This document shows, in pieces, positions 26,346 to 34,664 of a DNA stretch of 64,000 bases. The position numbers and the translations under genes are program-made. The stretch is from an uncultured Collinsella sp. Lineage in GTDB: Bacteria; Actinomycetota; Coriobacteriia; Coriobacteriales; Coriobacteriaceae. The DNA is taken from NCBI GenBank assembly GCA_958436995.1, contig CAUBMI010000001.1, positions 1 through 64,000 on the forward strand. Direction: 5' to 3'. The notes beneath the pieces are model-generated. The model made no database searches and was not told the DNA's origin. It saw only the letters and a program-made list of their open reading frames with translations. How positions within the stretch are numbered: position 1 is the first letter of the stretch; every line of letters starts with the position of its first letter.

Positions 26346-26370
26346 AAAATTTTCAATTTTGAGGAATAGG
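26328..26370 (+). terminator. 43-bp palindrome covering the coaX stop codon
   Basis: The arms cctattcctcaaaa and ttttgaggaatagg extend to a 43-bp inverted repeat with a single mismatch and no loop beyond one base. The stop codon TGA at 26343-26345 is part of it. There is no T-run, so it is an unusual terminator or a small mobile palindrome. Confidence 0.65.
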
Positions 26371-26398
26371 GCGCTGGCAACCCATTCACCAGATAGGC

Positions 26399-26432
26399 GA
26401 AACCCTCCCCGGCACAGGCCGAAGAGGGCTTC
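26399..26432 (-). terminator. Possible terminator of the folPK-birA-like operon
   Basis: A GC-rich stem (ccctc..ccggc / gccg..gaggg) lies 37 bases past the stop of the biotin-ligase-like gene on the minus strand, followed by only three T residues. Confidence 0.45.
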
Positions 26433-26468
26433 GTTGTCATCGTTATCTTTGAGCGCGGGCGCCTCGCG

Positions 26469-27170
26469 TTACAGTCCGCGAATCCGTACGGCCTCGGGCG
26501 GAAACTCCTGCTCGCCGGCATCGGTCTTGATGGTCGCGCGGCCCCAGATGTCCAGGCCCGCAAACACACCGACTGCGAGCGGCAAGCCGTTGGGCGACAC
26601 CGCCGCGACCTGACGACCCAGCAGTGGCACCATGTCAAAGTACTCGCCCAGCACCGGAGCCAGCGGGCCGGCAGCGCCCTGCGGCGTGTTGGCGGCAACC
26701 GCCCAGGCGTCAACGCGGGTCAGCACAGCGGCGGCCAATGCCTCGATCAGCGCCTCATCTGCCATATCCACGCCAAGCTCACCCAGCGCCGCACGCTCAA
26801 TATCAACCGTCACCGCGGCAAACATGCCCGCAGCACCGGCACCGCCGTTCACGGCAACACGCGCGAGCGACGCCTCAAACGCAGGCGCACCGCACACGAT
26901 ATCGCTCGGCCACTGGATACCCACTTTACCGGCAAGGCCCAACCCCGGCGTCGAAGCCGTGCCCACGAGCGCGTCCATCATGCCCATCGCGGCCACAAAC
27001 GGCAGGCCGTGGAAGGCATGCATGTTCACATCGGGGCGCACAACCAGCGAAAACGTCAGCGAAGCATCGCCCACGCTCCACGCGCACCAGCCCGCGGACA
27101 CGCCCTCGCGGCCCGCGTCACGCGCCGCGTCGAGCTCGGTACCGGCGACAACAGCATTCATCTCGATCAT
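26469..27170 (-). CDS. Divergent biotin-protein ligase-like protein (BirA catalytic-domain type)
   Basis: This 233-aa protein resembles the catalytic and C-terminal domains of BirA without the N-terminal HTH. Recognisable pieces are the strand SLTFSLVVRPDV, the core GKVGIQWPSDIV (BirA: KWPND), and a small beta-barrel end around AVGVFAGLDIWGRATIK resembling the SH3-like C-terminal domain. The usual GRGRxGRxW adenylate loop is reduced to GREGVSAGWCAW, and the conserved lysine after WPND is not evident. It may therefore be a low-activity ligase or a repurposed protein. The start abuts the stop of the folP-folK fusion (TAGATG), so the two are translationally coupled. A second ATG nine bases in is possible. 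Confidence 0.6.
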   Translation of the reverse strand: MIEMNAVVAGTELDAARDAGREGVSAGWCAWSVGDASLTFSLVVRPDVNMHAFHGLPFVAAMGMMDALVGTASTPGLGLAGKVGIQWPSDIVCGAPAFEASLARVAVNGGAGAAGMFAAVTVDIERAALGELGVDMADEALIEALAAAVLTRVDAWAVAANTPQGAAGPLAPVLGEYFDMVPLLGRQVAAVSPNGLPLAVGVFAGLDIWGRATIKTDAGEQEFPPEAVRIRGL

Positions 27171-28901
27171 CTACATACGCCCCAATTCGCCCACGATATG
27201 GCCCACGCGATCCTCGGGTTCCTTGACCTCGACACCGTTATAGCGGAAGAACCGCGCCGGGTCGTGCATCAGGTCCTCGAGCGGCACCAGCACAAAGTCA
27301 CGCTCGCCGATCAGCGGATGCGGCAGGCGCAGCTTTTTGCCGCCGTGGGTCTCGCCGTCCATCCACAGCAGGTCCAAGTCGATGGTGCGCGGACCGTTGG
27401 CCTTGGCCTTTTTGGAGCGGTCGCGACCCAGCTCGGCCTCGATCTTCATGAGCTCGTCGAGCAGCACCAACGGCGCCAGCTCGGTCTTAATCTCGATGAC
27501 GGCGTTGGCAAACGCGTCCTGGCGCGTCTCGTAGGCCGGCTCGCTCTCGTAGATCTTGGAGGAGTTGGACACGCAGGTGAGTGGAATCTCGGCGATCATG
27601 TCGCGTGCGGCGCGGATGTTGTCACAGCGATGCCCCAGGTTGGAGCCCACGGCCACAAACGCGCGGCGCGGCTGCGGCTTGGCAACCGCCCAGTAGCCGT
27701 TCAGGAACTGCGCAAAGCCCGCGGCGTCGTGCACGCGCACGATGTTGGCACCGGCCTGGATGGCGCCCAGGCACACGCCAAACGTAGCGGCATCGCGCTC
27801 GGCGGCCTCGGTCACGCCCGAGACGGCGCCCACAAAGCGCTTGCGCGATACGGCGCACATGAGCGGATAGCCCAGTGACGCCATCTTGGCAGTCTCGCGC
27901 TGGATGACGATGTCCTCGTTGGCCGTCTTGCCAAAGCCCGGACCGGGATCGATGCAGATGCGGTCGCGCGACACGCCGGCGTGGATGAGCGCGCGGGCCT
28001 GGTCGGACAGAAAGCCCATGACGCGGCGCATGATGGGCGCCGAATCGGGCAGGGTGAAGCGGCGGAGCTGCGAGGTGGGCACGTAGGCCTCCTCGCGGCG
28101 GGCGCTGCGGCGCATCATGGCCGCCAGGTGATCATTGGGCTCCGGAGCGGCCTCGGTGGCCTCGGGCGCGGGCGCGACGGTCTCGGCAGCAGCAGCCTGC
28201 TCGGCGGCCGGCGTCTCCTGCTCGCTTGCAGGCTCGGTCGCGGGCTCAGGTTCGCCAAACGGCAACGAGGGCTGCACCACGCCGCCCGGAAGCTTGGCCT
28301 CCGGCTTAGGCTCGCCCAGCAACTTGCCGCGACGGCGACGGGCCGGCTTCTCGGCCTCGCGCGCGGCCTCGGCAGCCGCTTCGCGTGCCTTCTCGGCAAC
28401 AAACGCCGCTGCCGAGGTATCGAGCTGCACCGTCGCGTGCGTGCGCGCGGGCGCGGCGACCTCGCCGGCATGCATCACGATGACGCCGCAGGTGCTCGTC
28501 TTAACAAACTCGACCATCTTGGGGTCGGTGAAGCCGGTCACGTCGTTGACGATCGAGGCGCCGCAGCGCACGGCCGCCTTGGCAACCGCCACATGACGCG
28601 TGTCAATCGAGACGATGGCGCCCTCTTTGGCCAGCGCGCGCACCACGGGCAGCACGCGGCGCGCTTCCTCATCGGGATTGACCGGGGTAAAGCCGGGGCG
28701 CGTGGACTCACCGCCCACGTCGATGATGTCGGCGCCGGCGTCGAGCATCGCCAGGCCATACTCGATCGCGGCATCCGGGTCGAAGTGCTCCCCGCCATCG
28801 CTAAACGAATCGGGCGTCACGTTGAGGACGCCCATGATGCGCGGGCGGTCAAAGCTGAGCTCATACTTTCCGCACCGCCATGTCTTGCTGTCGTTCGCCA
28901 T
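27171..28901 (-). CDS. Fused dihydropteroate synthase and HPPK (FolP-FolK)
   Basis: This 576-aa protein would carry out two steps of folate synthesis. The N-terminal DHPS part shows GVLNVTPDSFSDGG (about residue 22), IDVGGESTRPG and VNDVTGF, then after a long insertion DPGPGFGKT and SRKRFVGAVSG. The insertion of roughly 140 residues (rich in Ala, Glu, Pro and Arg) lies just after the strand CGVIVMHAGE. The C-terminal HPPK part starts at RAFVAVGSNLGHR (about residue 405) and contains NGPRTIDLDLLW. The order DHPS-HPPK is the reverse of the fungal fusion. The ATG at 28901 was chosen because AGGAGG lies six bases upstream; a longer frame extends to 29312 but its sequence is not protein-like. Confidence 0.9.
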   Translation of the reverse strand: MANDSKTWRCGKYELSFDRPRIMGVLNVTPDSFSDGGEHFDPDAAIEYGLAMLDAGADIIDVGGESTRPGFTPVNPDEEARRVLPVVRALAKEGAIVSIDTRHVAVAKAAVRCGASIVNDVTGFTDPKMVEFVKTSTCGVIVMHAGEVAAPARTHATVQLDTSAAAFVAEKAREAAAEAAREAEKPARRRRGKLLGEPKPEAKLPGGVVQPSLPFGEPEPATEPASEQETPAAEQAAAAETVAPAPEATEAAPEPNDHLAAMMRRSARREEAYVPTSQLRRFTLPDSAPIMRRVMGFLSDQARALIHAGVSRDRICIDPGPGFGKTANEDIVIQRETAKMASLGYPLMCAVSRKRFVGAVSGVTEAAERDAATFGVCLGAIQAGANIVRVHDAAGFAQFLNGYWAVAKPQPRRAFVAVGSNLGHRCDNIRAARDMIAEIPLTCVSNSSKIYESEPAYETRQDAFANAVIEIKTELAPLVLLDELMKIEAELGRDRSKKAKANGPRTIDLDLLWMDGETHGGKKLRLPHPLIGERDFVLVPLEDLMHDPARFFRYNGVEVKEPEDRVGHIVGELGRM

Positions 28902-28976
28902 GAACATCCTCCTAAAATGCCCACGCCGCCGAGCTTGGGGAGCTGGCGGCGGGGTCGCTTTGCACTCAGTCTTTCT

Positions 28977-28982
28977 ATTGTA
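28977..28982 (-). promoter_or_regulatory. Possible -10 box of the folPK operon
   Basis: TACAAT on the minus strand lies about 75 bases before the folP-folK start. A GC hairpin (cgccgcc..ggcggcg) lies in the leader between the two. No clear -35 is visible. Confidence 0.35.
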
Positions 28983-28996
28983 TCCGCGCACGCGGG

Positions 28997-29749
28997 CTAG
29001 AACGCAAACGCGGCCGCGATGTCGCAAGAAATCAGCAGGTCGGCATTTGCATCCTGATCGGTAGGCGCCAAATTGCAAATGGCCAGCGTATCGCCGGTAA
29101 AGTAACGCGTAAGGCCCGCCGCCGGATACACCACGAGCGAGGTCCCACCCACAATGAGGGCATCGGCCGCGGCGATGGCGGCAACGGCACCGGTCAACAC
29201 ATGCTCGTCGAGCGGCTCTTCGTAGAGCACCACATCGGGCTTGATGCGACCACCGCACGCAGGGCACACGGGCACGCCCGCGGCGTCCTCGTGCTCGCGC
29301 GAGCAAATCCACTCGGCGCTATAGACCGCGCCGCACGACTGACAAATGTTGCGATGGACCGATCCGTGCAACTCAAACACGCGCTGCGAGCCCGCCATCT
29401 GATGCAAGCCGTCGATGTTTTGCGTCACCACGGCATCAAGCTTGCCGACGCGCTCCAGCTCGGCCAGCTTGGTGTGGCAGCGGTTGGGCTTAGCGTTAAG
29501 CGCAATCATCTTGGTTCGGTAAAAGTCGAAGAACTCCGCCGGATGTGTCTCGTAAAAGCTGTGCGACAGCATGCTCTCGGGCGGATAGGCAAACTGCTGG
29601 TGATACAGGCCGTCCACGCTGCGAAAATCGGGAATGCCGCTTGCCGTGGAAACACCAGCGCCGCCAAAGAACACCACGTGCTCGTGGGTATTGAACAGCT
29701 CCGCCAGCGCGGCGGAGGCCTGCTTGGGATCTGTTATCGCTTGCGTCAT
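28997..29749 (-). CDS. Sir2-family NAD-dependent protein deacylase
   Basis: This 250-aa sirtuin removes acyl groups from lysines with NAD as co-substrate. The NAD-binding motif is FFGGAGVSTASGIPDFRS (about residues 27-44), followed by TQNIDGLHQMAGS and the catalytic histidine in ELHGSVHR. Four zinc cysteines are present as C-x2-C (ICQSCG) and C-x2-C (VCPACGG). VGGTSLVVYPAAG is the usual NAD-site strand near the end. GGAGGAC precedes the ATG at 29749; the open frame continues upstream but without family similarity. It is divergent from exonuclease III and stands 95 bases ahead of the folP-folK gene. Confidence 0.94.
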   Translation of the reverse strand: MTQAITDPKQASAALAELFNTHEHVVFFGGAGVSTASGIPDFRSVDGLYHQQFAYPPESMLSHSFYETHPAEFFDFYRTKMIALNAKPNRCHTKLAELERVGKLDAVVTQNIDGLHQMAGSQRVFELHGSVHRNICQSCGAVYSAEWICSREHEDAAGVPVCPACGGRIKPDVVLYEEPLDEHVLTGAVAAIAAADALIVGGTSLVVYPAAGLTRYFTGDTLAICNLAPTDQDANADLLISCDIAAAFAF

Positions 29750-29863
29750 GTTTGTCCTCCGTCCATGTTGGTCGGGGCGGCCGCGATTGCGCCGTCGTCC
29801 GCGGGGCCCGCCCCGCCCCTGTTGCGCTAATCTTAAGCCTGCCAACCCCGTCGAAAGGACACC

Positions 29864-30682
29864 ATGCCTCAGACTTACACTTTCGCCTCGTGGAACGTCA
29901 ACGGCCTGCGCGCCGTGCTCAAAAAGGACCCGAGCTTTATCCAGATTGCGCAAGAACTCGACGTCAATATCCTGGCGCTGCAAGAGACCAAGCTGCAAGA
30001 AGGCCAGGTCGATATTGACCTGCCCGGCTATCACCAAACCTGGAGCTACGCCGAGCGTAAAGGCTATTCGGGCACTGCGGTCTTTAGCCGCCAGGAACCG
30101 CTGCGCGTGCTGCACGCCGATGCGCTGCTGCCCTACGCCGGCGAGGGTGAGGCAGCTGAGCTCGTTGCCCAAGCCGCGACCGAGGGCCGTGTCTGCGCGC
30201 TGGAGTTCGACAAATTCTGGTTTGTCGACGTCTATACGCCCAACGCCCAAAATGAGCTCGCGCGCATCGATGTGCGCATGGCCTGGGACGATGCCTACCG
30301 CGGCTTTTTGAACGCACTCGAGCGCGAGACCGGCAAACCCGTCGTGACCTGCGGCGACTTTAACGTGGCGCACGAGGAAATCGACCTTAAGAACCCCAAG
30401 TCCAACCGCGGCAACGCCGGCTTTTCGGACGAAGAACGCGGCAAGTTTACCGAGCTGCTCAACGCCGGCTTTACCGATACCTGGCGCACGGCAAACCCCG
30501 ACGTCGAGGGCGTCTACAGCTGGTGGAGCTATCGCTTTAATGCCCGCAAAAACAACGCAGGCTGGCGCATCGACTACTTCCTGGTAAGCGACGCAATCGC
30601 CGACAACGTACGCGACACCGGCATCCGCGGCGACATCTTCGGCAGCGACCACTGCCCCGTCACCCTTACGTTGGAGCTCTAA
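29864..30682 (+). CDS. xth: Exodeoxyribonuclease III (AP endonuclease)
   Basis: This 272-aa enzyme of the EEP superfamily removes 3' blocks and cuts at abasic sites in base-excision repair. The motifs are WNVNGLRA (residues 10-17), LQETKLQ (about 39-45), VDVYTPNAQ, CGDFNVAHEEIDL with the metal and active-site residues, WRIDYFLVS, and the C-terminal GSDHCPVTL with the catalytic histidine. The length is standard. GAAAGGAC precedes the start. It is transcribed alone, divergent from the Sir2 gene across 114 bases. Confidence 0.95.
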   Translation: MPQTYTFASWNVNGLRAVLKKDPSFIQIAQELDVNILALQETKLQEGQVDIDLPGYHQTWSYAERKGYSGTAVFSRQEPLRVLHADALLPYAGEGEAAELVAQAATEGRVCALEFDKFWFVDVYTPNAQNELARIDVRMAWDDAYRGFLNALERETGKPVVTCGDFNVAHEEIDLKNPKSNRGNAGFSDEERGKFTELLNAGFTDTWRTANPDVEGVYSWWSYRFNARKNNAGWRIDYFLVSDAIADNVRDTGIRGDIFGSDHCPVTLTLEL

Positions 30683-30753
30683 CTCCAGCTGCCCCCGGAG
30701 ACGAAGGAAAACGGATCATTTTGGGCCTCGTGGGGGTATCCGCGTGACCCATC

Positions 30754-30919
30754 CGCCACGAAACACGCTCATCTACTACGTTTAAGCCACTACCCTCGAC
30801 CACAGTGAACAACGCAAAAAGAAAACCGCAGGTAGAAAGCCTACGGTTTTTCATAAAACACGGTTGTGGTTGGGGGTGTCGGGCCAAACGTAGTAGATAG
30901 ACCGATTTCGTGGCGGGCG
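30754..30919. repeat. 166-bp palindromic element, copy 2
   Basis: The arms at 30754-30783 and 30886-30919 carry catctactacgttt and its complement. The inner hairpin is gaaaaccgcaggtagaaagc then ctacggttttt. The arm-to-arm length is 166 bp, as in copy 1 at 157-322. On both sides of the core the sequence aaaacggatca recurs (around 30710 and 30960), as it does beside copy 1, so the full unit may be larger. Confidence 0.75.
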
Positions 30920-31017
30920 GGTTCAGCTGATTCCCTGGGAACGTCTGGAGGCGAAAGAAAACGGATCAATTTGGCTCTCCGAGGGCCACGATGCCCGTCG
31001 TATCAGCCGGCTATTTC

Positions 31018-31169
31018 AAAACTATGCCGGTTTACGGGGCTGAATCGCGAACCCCCAACCATACGCAATTCCGAAATAATAAAACCGCAGGTAAACGGCT
31101 TGCTCTATTTCAAAAATAGCCGGCATGGTCTGCTTGTGCCAATCTGGCCCCGTAAACCGGCATAGTTTT
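31018..31169. repeat. 152-bp element with perfect 23-bp terminal inverted repeats
   Basis: The left arm (starts aaaactatgccggtttac) at 31018-31040 and the right arm at 31147-31169 are perfect inverted repeats of 23 bp. Inside, agccggctatttcaaa recurs in inverted form near 31104-31123. The end of a second copy lies at 48-65. With the 166-bp element it fills the 534-base gap between xth and the ECF transporter; no gene was seen there. Confidence 0.75.
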
Positions 31170-31216
31170 AAAATGGCACTTCGGCAGTATTGATTCCCGC
31201 CCCGGCGCAACCAGCC

Positions 31217-31930
31217 CTACAGTCCGTACTTCACGACGACTCGGTTGATGCGGCGACACCAAGGCTTGTACAGGGCGACCAAAAACACGCAGGTCGCAAG
31301 GCCGTGCGTGATATCGAACGGTACGGCGGTGGCAAGACGCGCCATGGCACCCGCCCACGTGAGCGGTTGAACAAAACCGATAATGTCGTAGGCGTTGATC
31401 ACAACGCCGTACAGCAAACCCGAAGCAAAGCCGTAGGTCAGCAGCGCCGGCATACGCACGGTGCCATCGGCGCGATCAAAAGCGCCGGCATGCGCCAGCG
31501 CACCGCCAACGTATCCCACGAGCCCCCAGGCATACATCTGCCACGGCGTCCACATGCCCTGTCCAAAAAAGAAATTGCTGGTCAGCGCCGCCAGCGCGCC
31601 AACCATAAAACCATTGCGGCGACCAAGCGTCGCCCCCGCGATAATGGCGATGGCACTCACGGGTTTAAAGTCGGGAATGGGGCCAAACAAGATGCGCCCC
31701 GCCGCGGCCAACGCCGCCAGAACCAGCGTTGGCATAATCTGGCGCAGGCCCGGTCGCGACGCCTCGTAGCCTGCAAAGAACAGCGCAAGCACCAGCGCCA
31801 CCACGACAAGCATGGCGAGCGCCGCCTGCTCAACGCCCGCCAGCAACGCCGCAGCCATCACGGCTGGCACCGCCAGCAGCAGCGGTATCTCCAGTTTTGC
31901 GAGTAGGCGCACGATGCGATAATCCGCCAT
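31217..31930 (-). CDS. ECF transporter substrate-binding (S) component
   Basis: This 237-aa integral membrane protein has about six hydrophobic segments. It would bind a vitamin-like substrate and dock on the T and A components encoded just upstream. The conserved stretch FGPIPDFKPVSAIAIIAG...LTSNFFFGQGMWTPWQM is typical of a subgroup of S components that includes cobalamin-type CbrT proteins, so cobalamin is a candidate substrate, but this is inference. The ATG at 31930 starts four bases after the stop of the ATPase gene, making it the third gene of the transporter operon. The frame remains open further upstream, but that part overlaps the ATPase gene. Confidence 0.85.
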   Translation of the reverse strand: MADYRIVRLLAKLEIPLLLAVPAVMAAALLAGVEQAALAMLVVVALVLALFFAGYEASRPGLRQIMPTLVLAALAAAGRILFGPIPDFKPVSAIAIIAGATLGRRNGFMVGALAALTSNFFFGQGMWTPWQMYAWGLVGYVGGALAHAGAFDRADGTVRMPALLTYGFASGLLYGVVINAYDIIGFVQPLTWAGAMARLATAVPFDITHGLATCVFLVALYKPWCRRINRVVVKYGL

Positions 31931-31934
31931 CCCA

Positions 31935-33578
31935 TCACGCCCTATAAAACACGTTGTCGGCAAAGAAGTCGGCCGGCGGCTCCATGCAGGCAATCTCGCC
32001 ATCGAACATCATGGCGATGTCGTCGGCGACCTGCTCAGCAAAGTCCAAATCGTGCGTAGCCATGATGACGGTGCCGCCAGCCTTCGCATGGTCACGCAGG
32101 GCGCGGGCGATGATGCGGCGGCTCTCCAGGTCCAAGCCCTTCGTGGGCTCGTCAAGCAGCAGCAGCTCGGGGCCAATCAGCAGCAGCTTTGCCAGCGCGA
32201 GCAGCTGGCGCTGTCCGCCCGAGAGGTCGTAGGGGTGACGCGTCTCCAGGCCGTCCAATCCCAGTTGCGCCGCACGCTCCCGCGCCAAGTTCTCGTCATA
32301 TCCGCAGGTCGAGGCCCATTCCATCAGCTCATCGCGAACCGTCTCGGCAACCAGCAATGCTTTGGGATTCTGAGGCAGCAGCGCCGCCGAGGCCGCTCCG
32401 CGCACCATGCGGCCGCGCTGCAGCTTGGCGGTCTTCGCCAGCACCGAGAGCATCGTCGACTTACCGCATCCGTTGCCGCCCACGATCGCATGCACCGCAC
32501 CGGCCGAAAACGCCACGTCGAGCCCGCGCAGCACCCAACCGCCCGCGCGATCGTAGCGAAACCAGCTCCCTGCCAGGGTGGTAGCCGACCCGCCGTGCAT
32601 TTTTTGGAGTATTCTGCTCCCATCCGTGCGCGGGAAGGCTTCCGAGCCGTTCTCGAGCGACGTTTGCGCCACAAATTCGGACGATTTGTCCAATTCCGAA
32701 CTTTTTTTCGCGCTCGATACGTCCCCGGGCGGCTCCAGAGAGCCCAAATTGTCCTCACGCCTGCTGAATACTCCGTTTTTTGCACATCGGACGGCACCCC
32801 ACCCCAACATGTCGTCGGAAAACAACGATTCTCGGCGTCCCAAAGAAGCCATATCCGCCACCTCGCGCACGCGACCGTCCTCAATCCGGTACGCGCACGT
32901 CGCATACTCGAGCATTGGGCGCGGTTGATGCGTAGCCACAACAACCGTGCAGCCCAACTCACGGTTCACGCGAAACAGCGCGTGCAGAAAATTCTTCTCG
33001 GCAACGGGATCGAGCTGAGACGTGGGCTCGTCGAGTAGCAGCACACGCGGACGCAGCGCCAGGACGGCGGCAAGCGACAGCAGCTGCTTGCGGCCGCCCG
33101 AAAGCGTGTCAGTATCGCGATGAAGCCAGTCCTCCAGACCAAAGAAATAGCTGGTCTCAGCTACGCGACGGCGCATCTCATCACGTGCTAGCCCCAAGTT
33201 TTCCAGGCCAAACGCCATCTCGTGCCACACGGTTTCGCACACGATCTGGTTCTCGGGATCCTGGAACACATAGCCCACGCGCTCCGCCGATGCCCGCACG
33301 TCCATGTCGGCAACGTTCTCGCCCAGCACGCGCGCATCACCAGTGCGCTCGCCCGCCGGCGCGATCTCGGGCTTGAGCAGCGACAGCAGCGTCGACTTGC
33401 CCGAACCGGTACCGCCAACAAGCAGCGCAAATGCACCTTGGGGAACACGCCAATCAAGCCCCTCGAGCACCGGTGCCTCGGCCCCGGGATAGGCAAAACT
33501 AAGGCCCTGCACCTCAATCGCCGGAATATCCGGGCCGCACGCCGCGCCCGACACCGGGCCCCTATCCAACCGAGCCAT
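31935..33578 (-). CDS. ECF transporter ATPase, two ATP-binding domains fused (EcfA1-A2)
   Basis: This 547-aa cytoplasmic protein holds two complete ABC ATPase domains that would pair to drive vitamin import. Domain 1 (residues about 20-250) has VGGTGSGKST, LSGGRKQ and LLLDEPTSQLD. Domain 2 (about 335-540) has VGGNGCGKST, LSGGQRQ and LLLDEPTKGLD. Each domain ends with the switch histidine (ATHQPRP, ATHDLDF). The linker of about 80 residues between them is hydrophilic, and its DNA (32596-32784) is bracketed by inverted repeats, as if a small element had been absorbed in frame. The start overlaps the stop of the EcfT gene by one base (TGATG). Confidence 0.9.
   Translation of the reverse strand: MARLDRGPVSGAACGPDIPAIEVQGLSFAYPGAEAPVLEGLDWRVPQGAFALLVGGTGSGKSTLLSLLKPEIAPAGERTGDARVLGENVADMDVRASAERVGYVFQDPENQIVCETVWHEMAFGLENLGLARDEMRRRVAETSYFFGLEDWLHRDTDTLSGGRKQLLSLAAVLALRPRVLLLDEPTSQLDPVAEKNFLHALFRVNRELGCTVVVATHQPRPMLEYATCAYRIEDGRVREVADMASLGRRESLFSDDMLGWGAVRCAKNGVFSRREDNLGSLEPPGDVSSAKKSSELDKSSEFVAQTSLENGSEAFPRTDGSRILQKMHGGSATTLAGSWFRYDRAGGWVLRGLDVAFSAGAVHAIVGGNGCGKSTMLSVLAKTAKLQRGRMVRGAASAALLPQNPKALLVAETVRDELMEWASTCGYDENLARERAAQLGLDGLETRHPYDLSGGQRQLLALAKLLLIGPELLLLDEPTKGLDLESRRIIARALRDHAKAGGTVIMATHDLDFAEQVADDIAMMFDGEIACMEPPADFFADNVFYRA
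32596..32784. repeat. In-frame inverted-repeat element encoding the ATPase linker
   Basis: The left arm (tgcattttttggagtattct) at 32596-32617 and the right arm at 32763-32784 are imperfect inverted repeats sharing tgca and ggagtattc. They bracket 189 bp (63 codons) that encode most of the linker between the two ATPase domains. Further inner dyads are present (ttcggac..gtcc, tccgaa). Confidence 0.55.
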
Positions 33579-34471
33579 CAGCCAAACCTTTTCTCATCAA
33601 TCGCGTGCGACGCGCAAGGCAGCATCATCCAGGCAGCGTACACGACATAGCCCAGCCACGGCGCCGGCACCGAGAGCTGCGGATAAAACGAATACTGCGT
33701 TGTCGCGGTCCATGCCACCGCCACCGCGGCGGCACCAAACACCGCAAGCCCAGCCAGCGCGGCAACGTCGCTGCGCCCCAGTCGATACCGCGCATACGTC
33801 GTACGACGCGTCGCGGCACCCCACCCGCGCGAGCGCATCGCGTCCGCGCGCTCCAGCGAATCTTCCATGCCCCAGCCCATCAACACACTCGATGCCCGCA
33901 AACGCGAACGCACGGGGTCGGCCGGCGCGCGGCCCGGCACATCAATCGCATCCTGCACCGCCAGCACCGTACGACAGCGGCGTAAAAACTGCGGGATAAG
34001 CCTCATGCACATCGAGATCATGAGCGCAATCACCGGCGCGGCATTGCCCAGCAGCGCGAGTACCTTGTCGTATTCGAGCATCGATGCCGCCGCCTCAAAC
34101 CACAGCATGCTCGCCACAAACAGCCCGCCCATGCACAGGCCGTATACCATGCTCTCCAGATACACCGCGCGCATGCCAATACGGAACAGCTCCGTCGAGC
34201 CCGAGGCGCTAAACAGAGGATTGACCAGCGCGATAATCAAAATCACCGGCAGCTGCCAGCGAAGCGCCCCCAACGTGCGGGCAGCCCCACGCGTCGCAAA
34301 TCCATACGCCAGCCCGCCCGCAAGTGACAGCGCAATCAGTACCGGCTGCATCGAGAACATAGTGAGCCCCAGCGTCAGCGCTATATAGAGTGCCGGCACA
34401 GCCGGATGCGACATCGAGAATGCCGCGACGGGCTCGCCGCCAAACTCCTCTCGTATGTTGTCCACGGGCAC
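33578..34471 (-). CDS. ecfT: ECF transporter transmembrane (T) component
   Basis: This is a protein of about 297 aa with an N-terminal set of hydrophobic segments (SMSHPAVPALYIALTLGLTMF onwards), a cytoplasmic coupling region and a final helix pair. The coupling region contains PVIALMISMCMRLIPQFLRRCRTVLAVQDA and SRLRASSVLMGWGMEDSLERADAMRSRGWG, whose A-R-G-like ends contact the ATPases. The GTG at 34471 was chosen because GAGGGG precedes it and the length fits EcfT proteins. An in-frame ATG at 34636 would add 55 residues of Arg/Leu/Cys-rich sequence unlike the family and would run into the glmU promoter region. It heads the T-A-S operon and is divergent from glmU. Confidence 0.85.
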   Translation of the reverse strand: MPVDNIREEFGGEPVAAFSMSHPAVPALYIALTLGLTMFSMQPVLIALSLAGGLAYGFATRGAARTLGALRWQLPVILIIALVNPLFSASGSTELFRIGMRAVYLESMVYGLCMGGLFVASMLWFEAAASMLEYDKVLALLGNAAPVIALMISMCMRLIPQFLRRCRTVLAVQDAIDVPGRAPADPVRSRLRASSVLMGWGMEDSLERADAMRSRGWGAATRRTTYARYRLGRSDVAALAGLAVFGAAAVAVAWTATTQYSFYPQLSVPAPWLGYVVYAAWMMLPCASHAIDEKRFG

Positions 34472-34664
34472 CCCCGTCCCCTCGCTCAAACAACAGCTCC
34501 GCAGCACCGCCAACGCCGCACGCACGCAGTGCAAACGCCACGCCGGCGGCGCAAGCCTCAACCGCCGCAAACCAATCGTTACGCGCTCGTCATATGCCTG
34601 CGGTATCATATTGCGCCGTGTATCGTTTCCAAACACACGTCTCTATAACGTAACAGGAGATCAC

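Noticed and set aside
28902..29312. In-frame extension of folP-folK to 29312
   Set aside because: The added 137 residues are Arg/Cys-rich, overlap the Sir2 gene, and AGGAGG sits at the 28901 start.
29750..30652. In-frame extension of the Sir2 gene upstream to 30652
   Set aside because: It runs antisense through exonuclease III and shows no sirtuin sequence; the ATG at 29749 has a good ribosome-binding site.
33578..34636. ATG start of ecfT at 34636
   Set aside because: The extra 55 residues do not resemble EcfT proteins and would overlap the glmU promoter region; a GTG with GAGGGG ahead fits better, though this is not certain.
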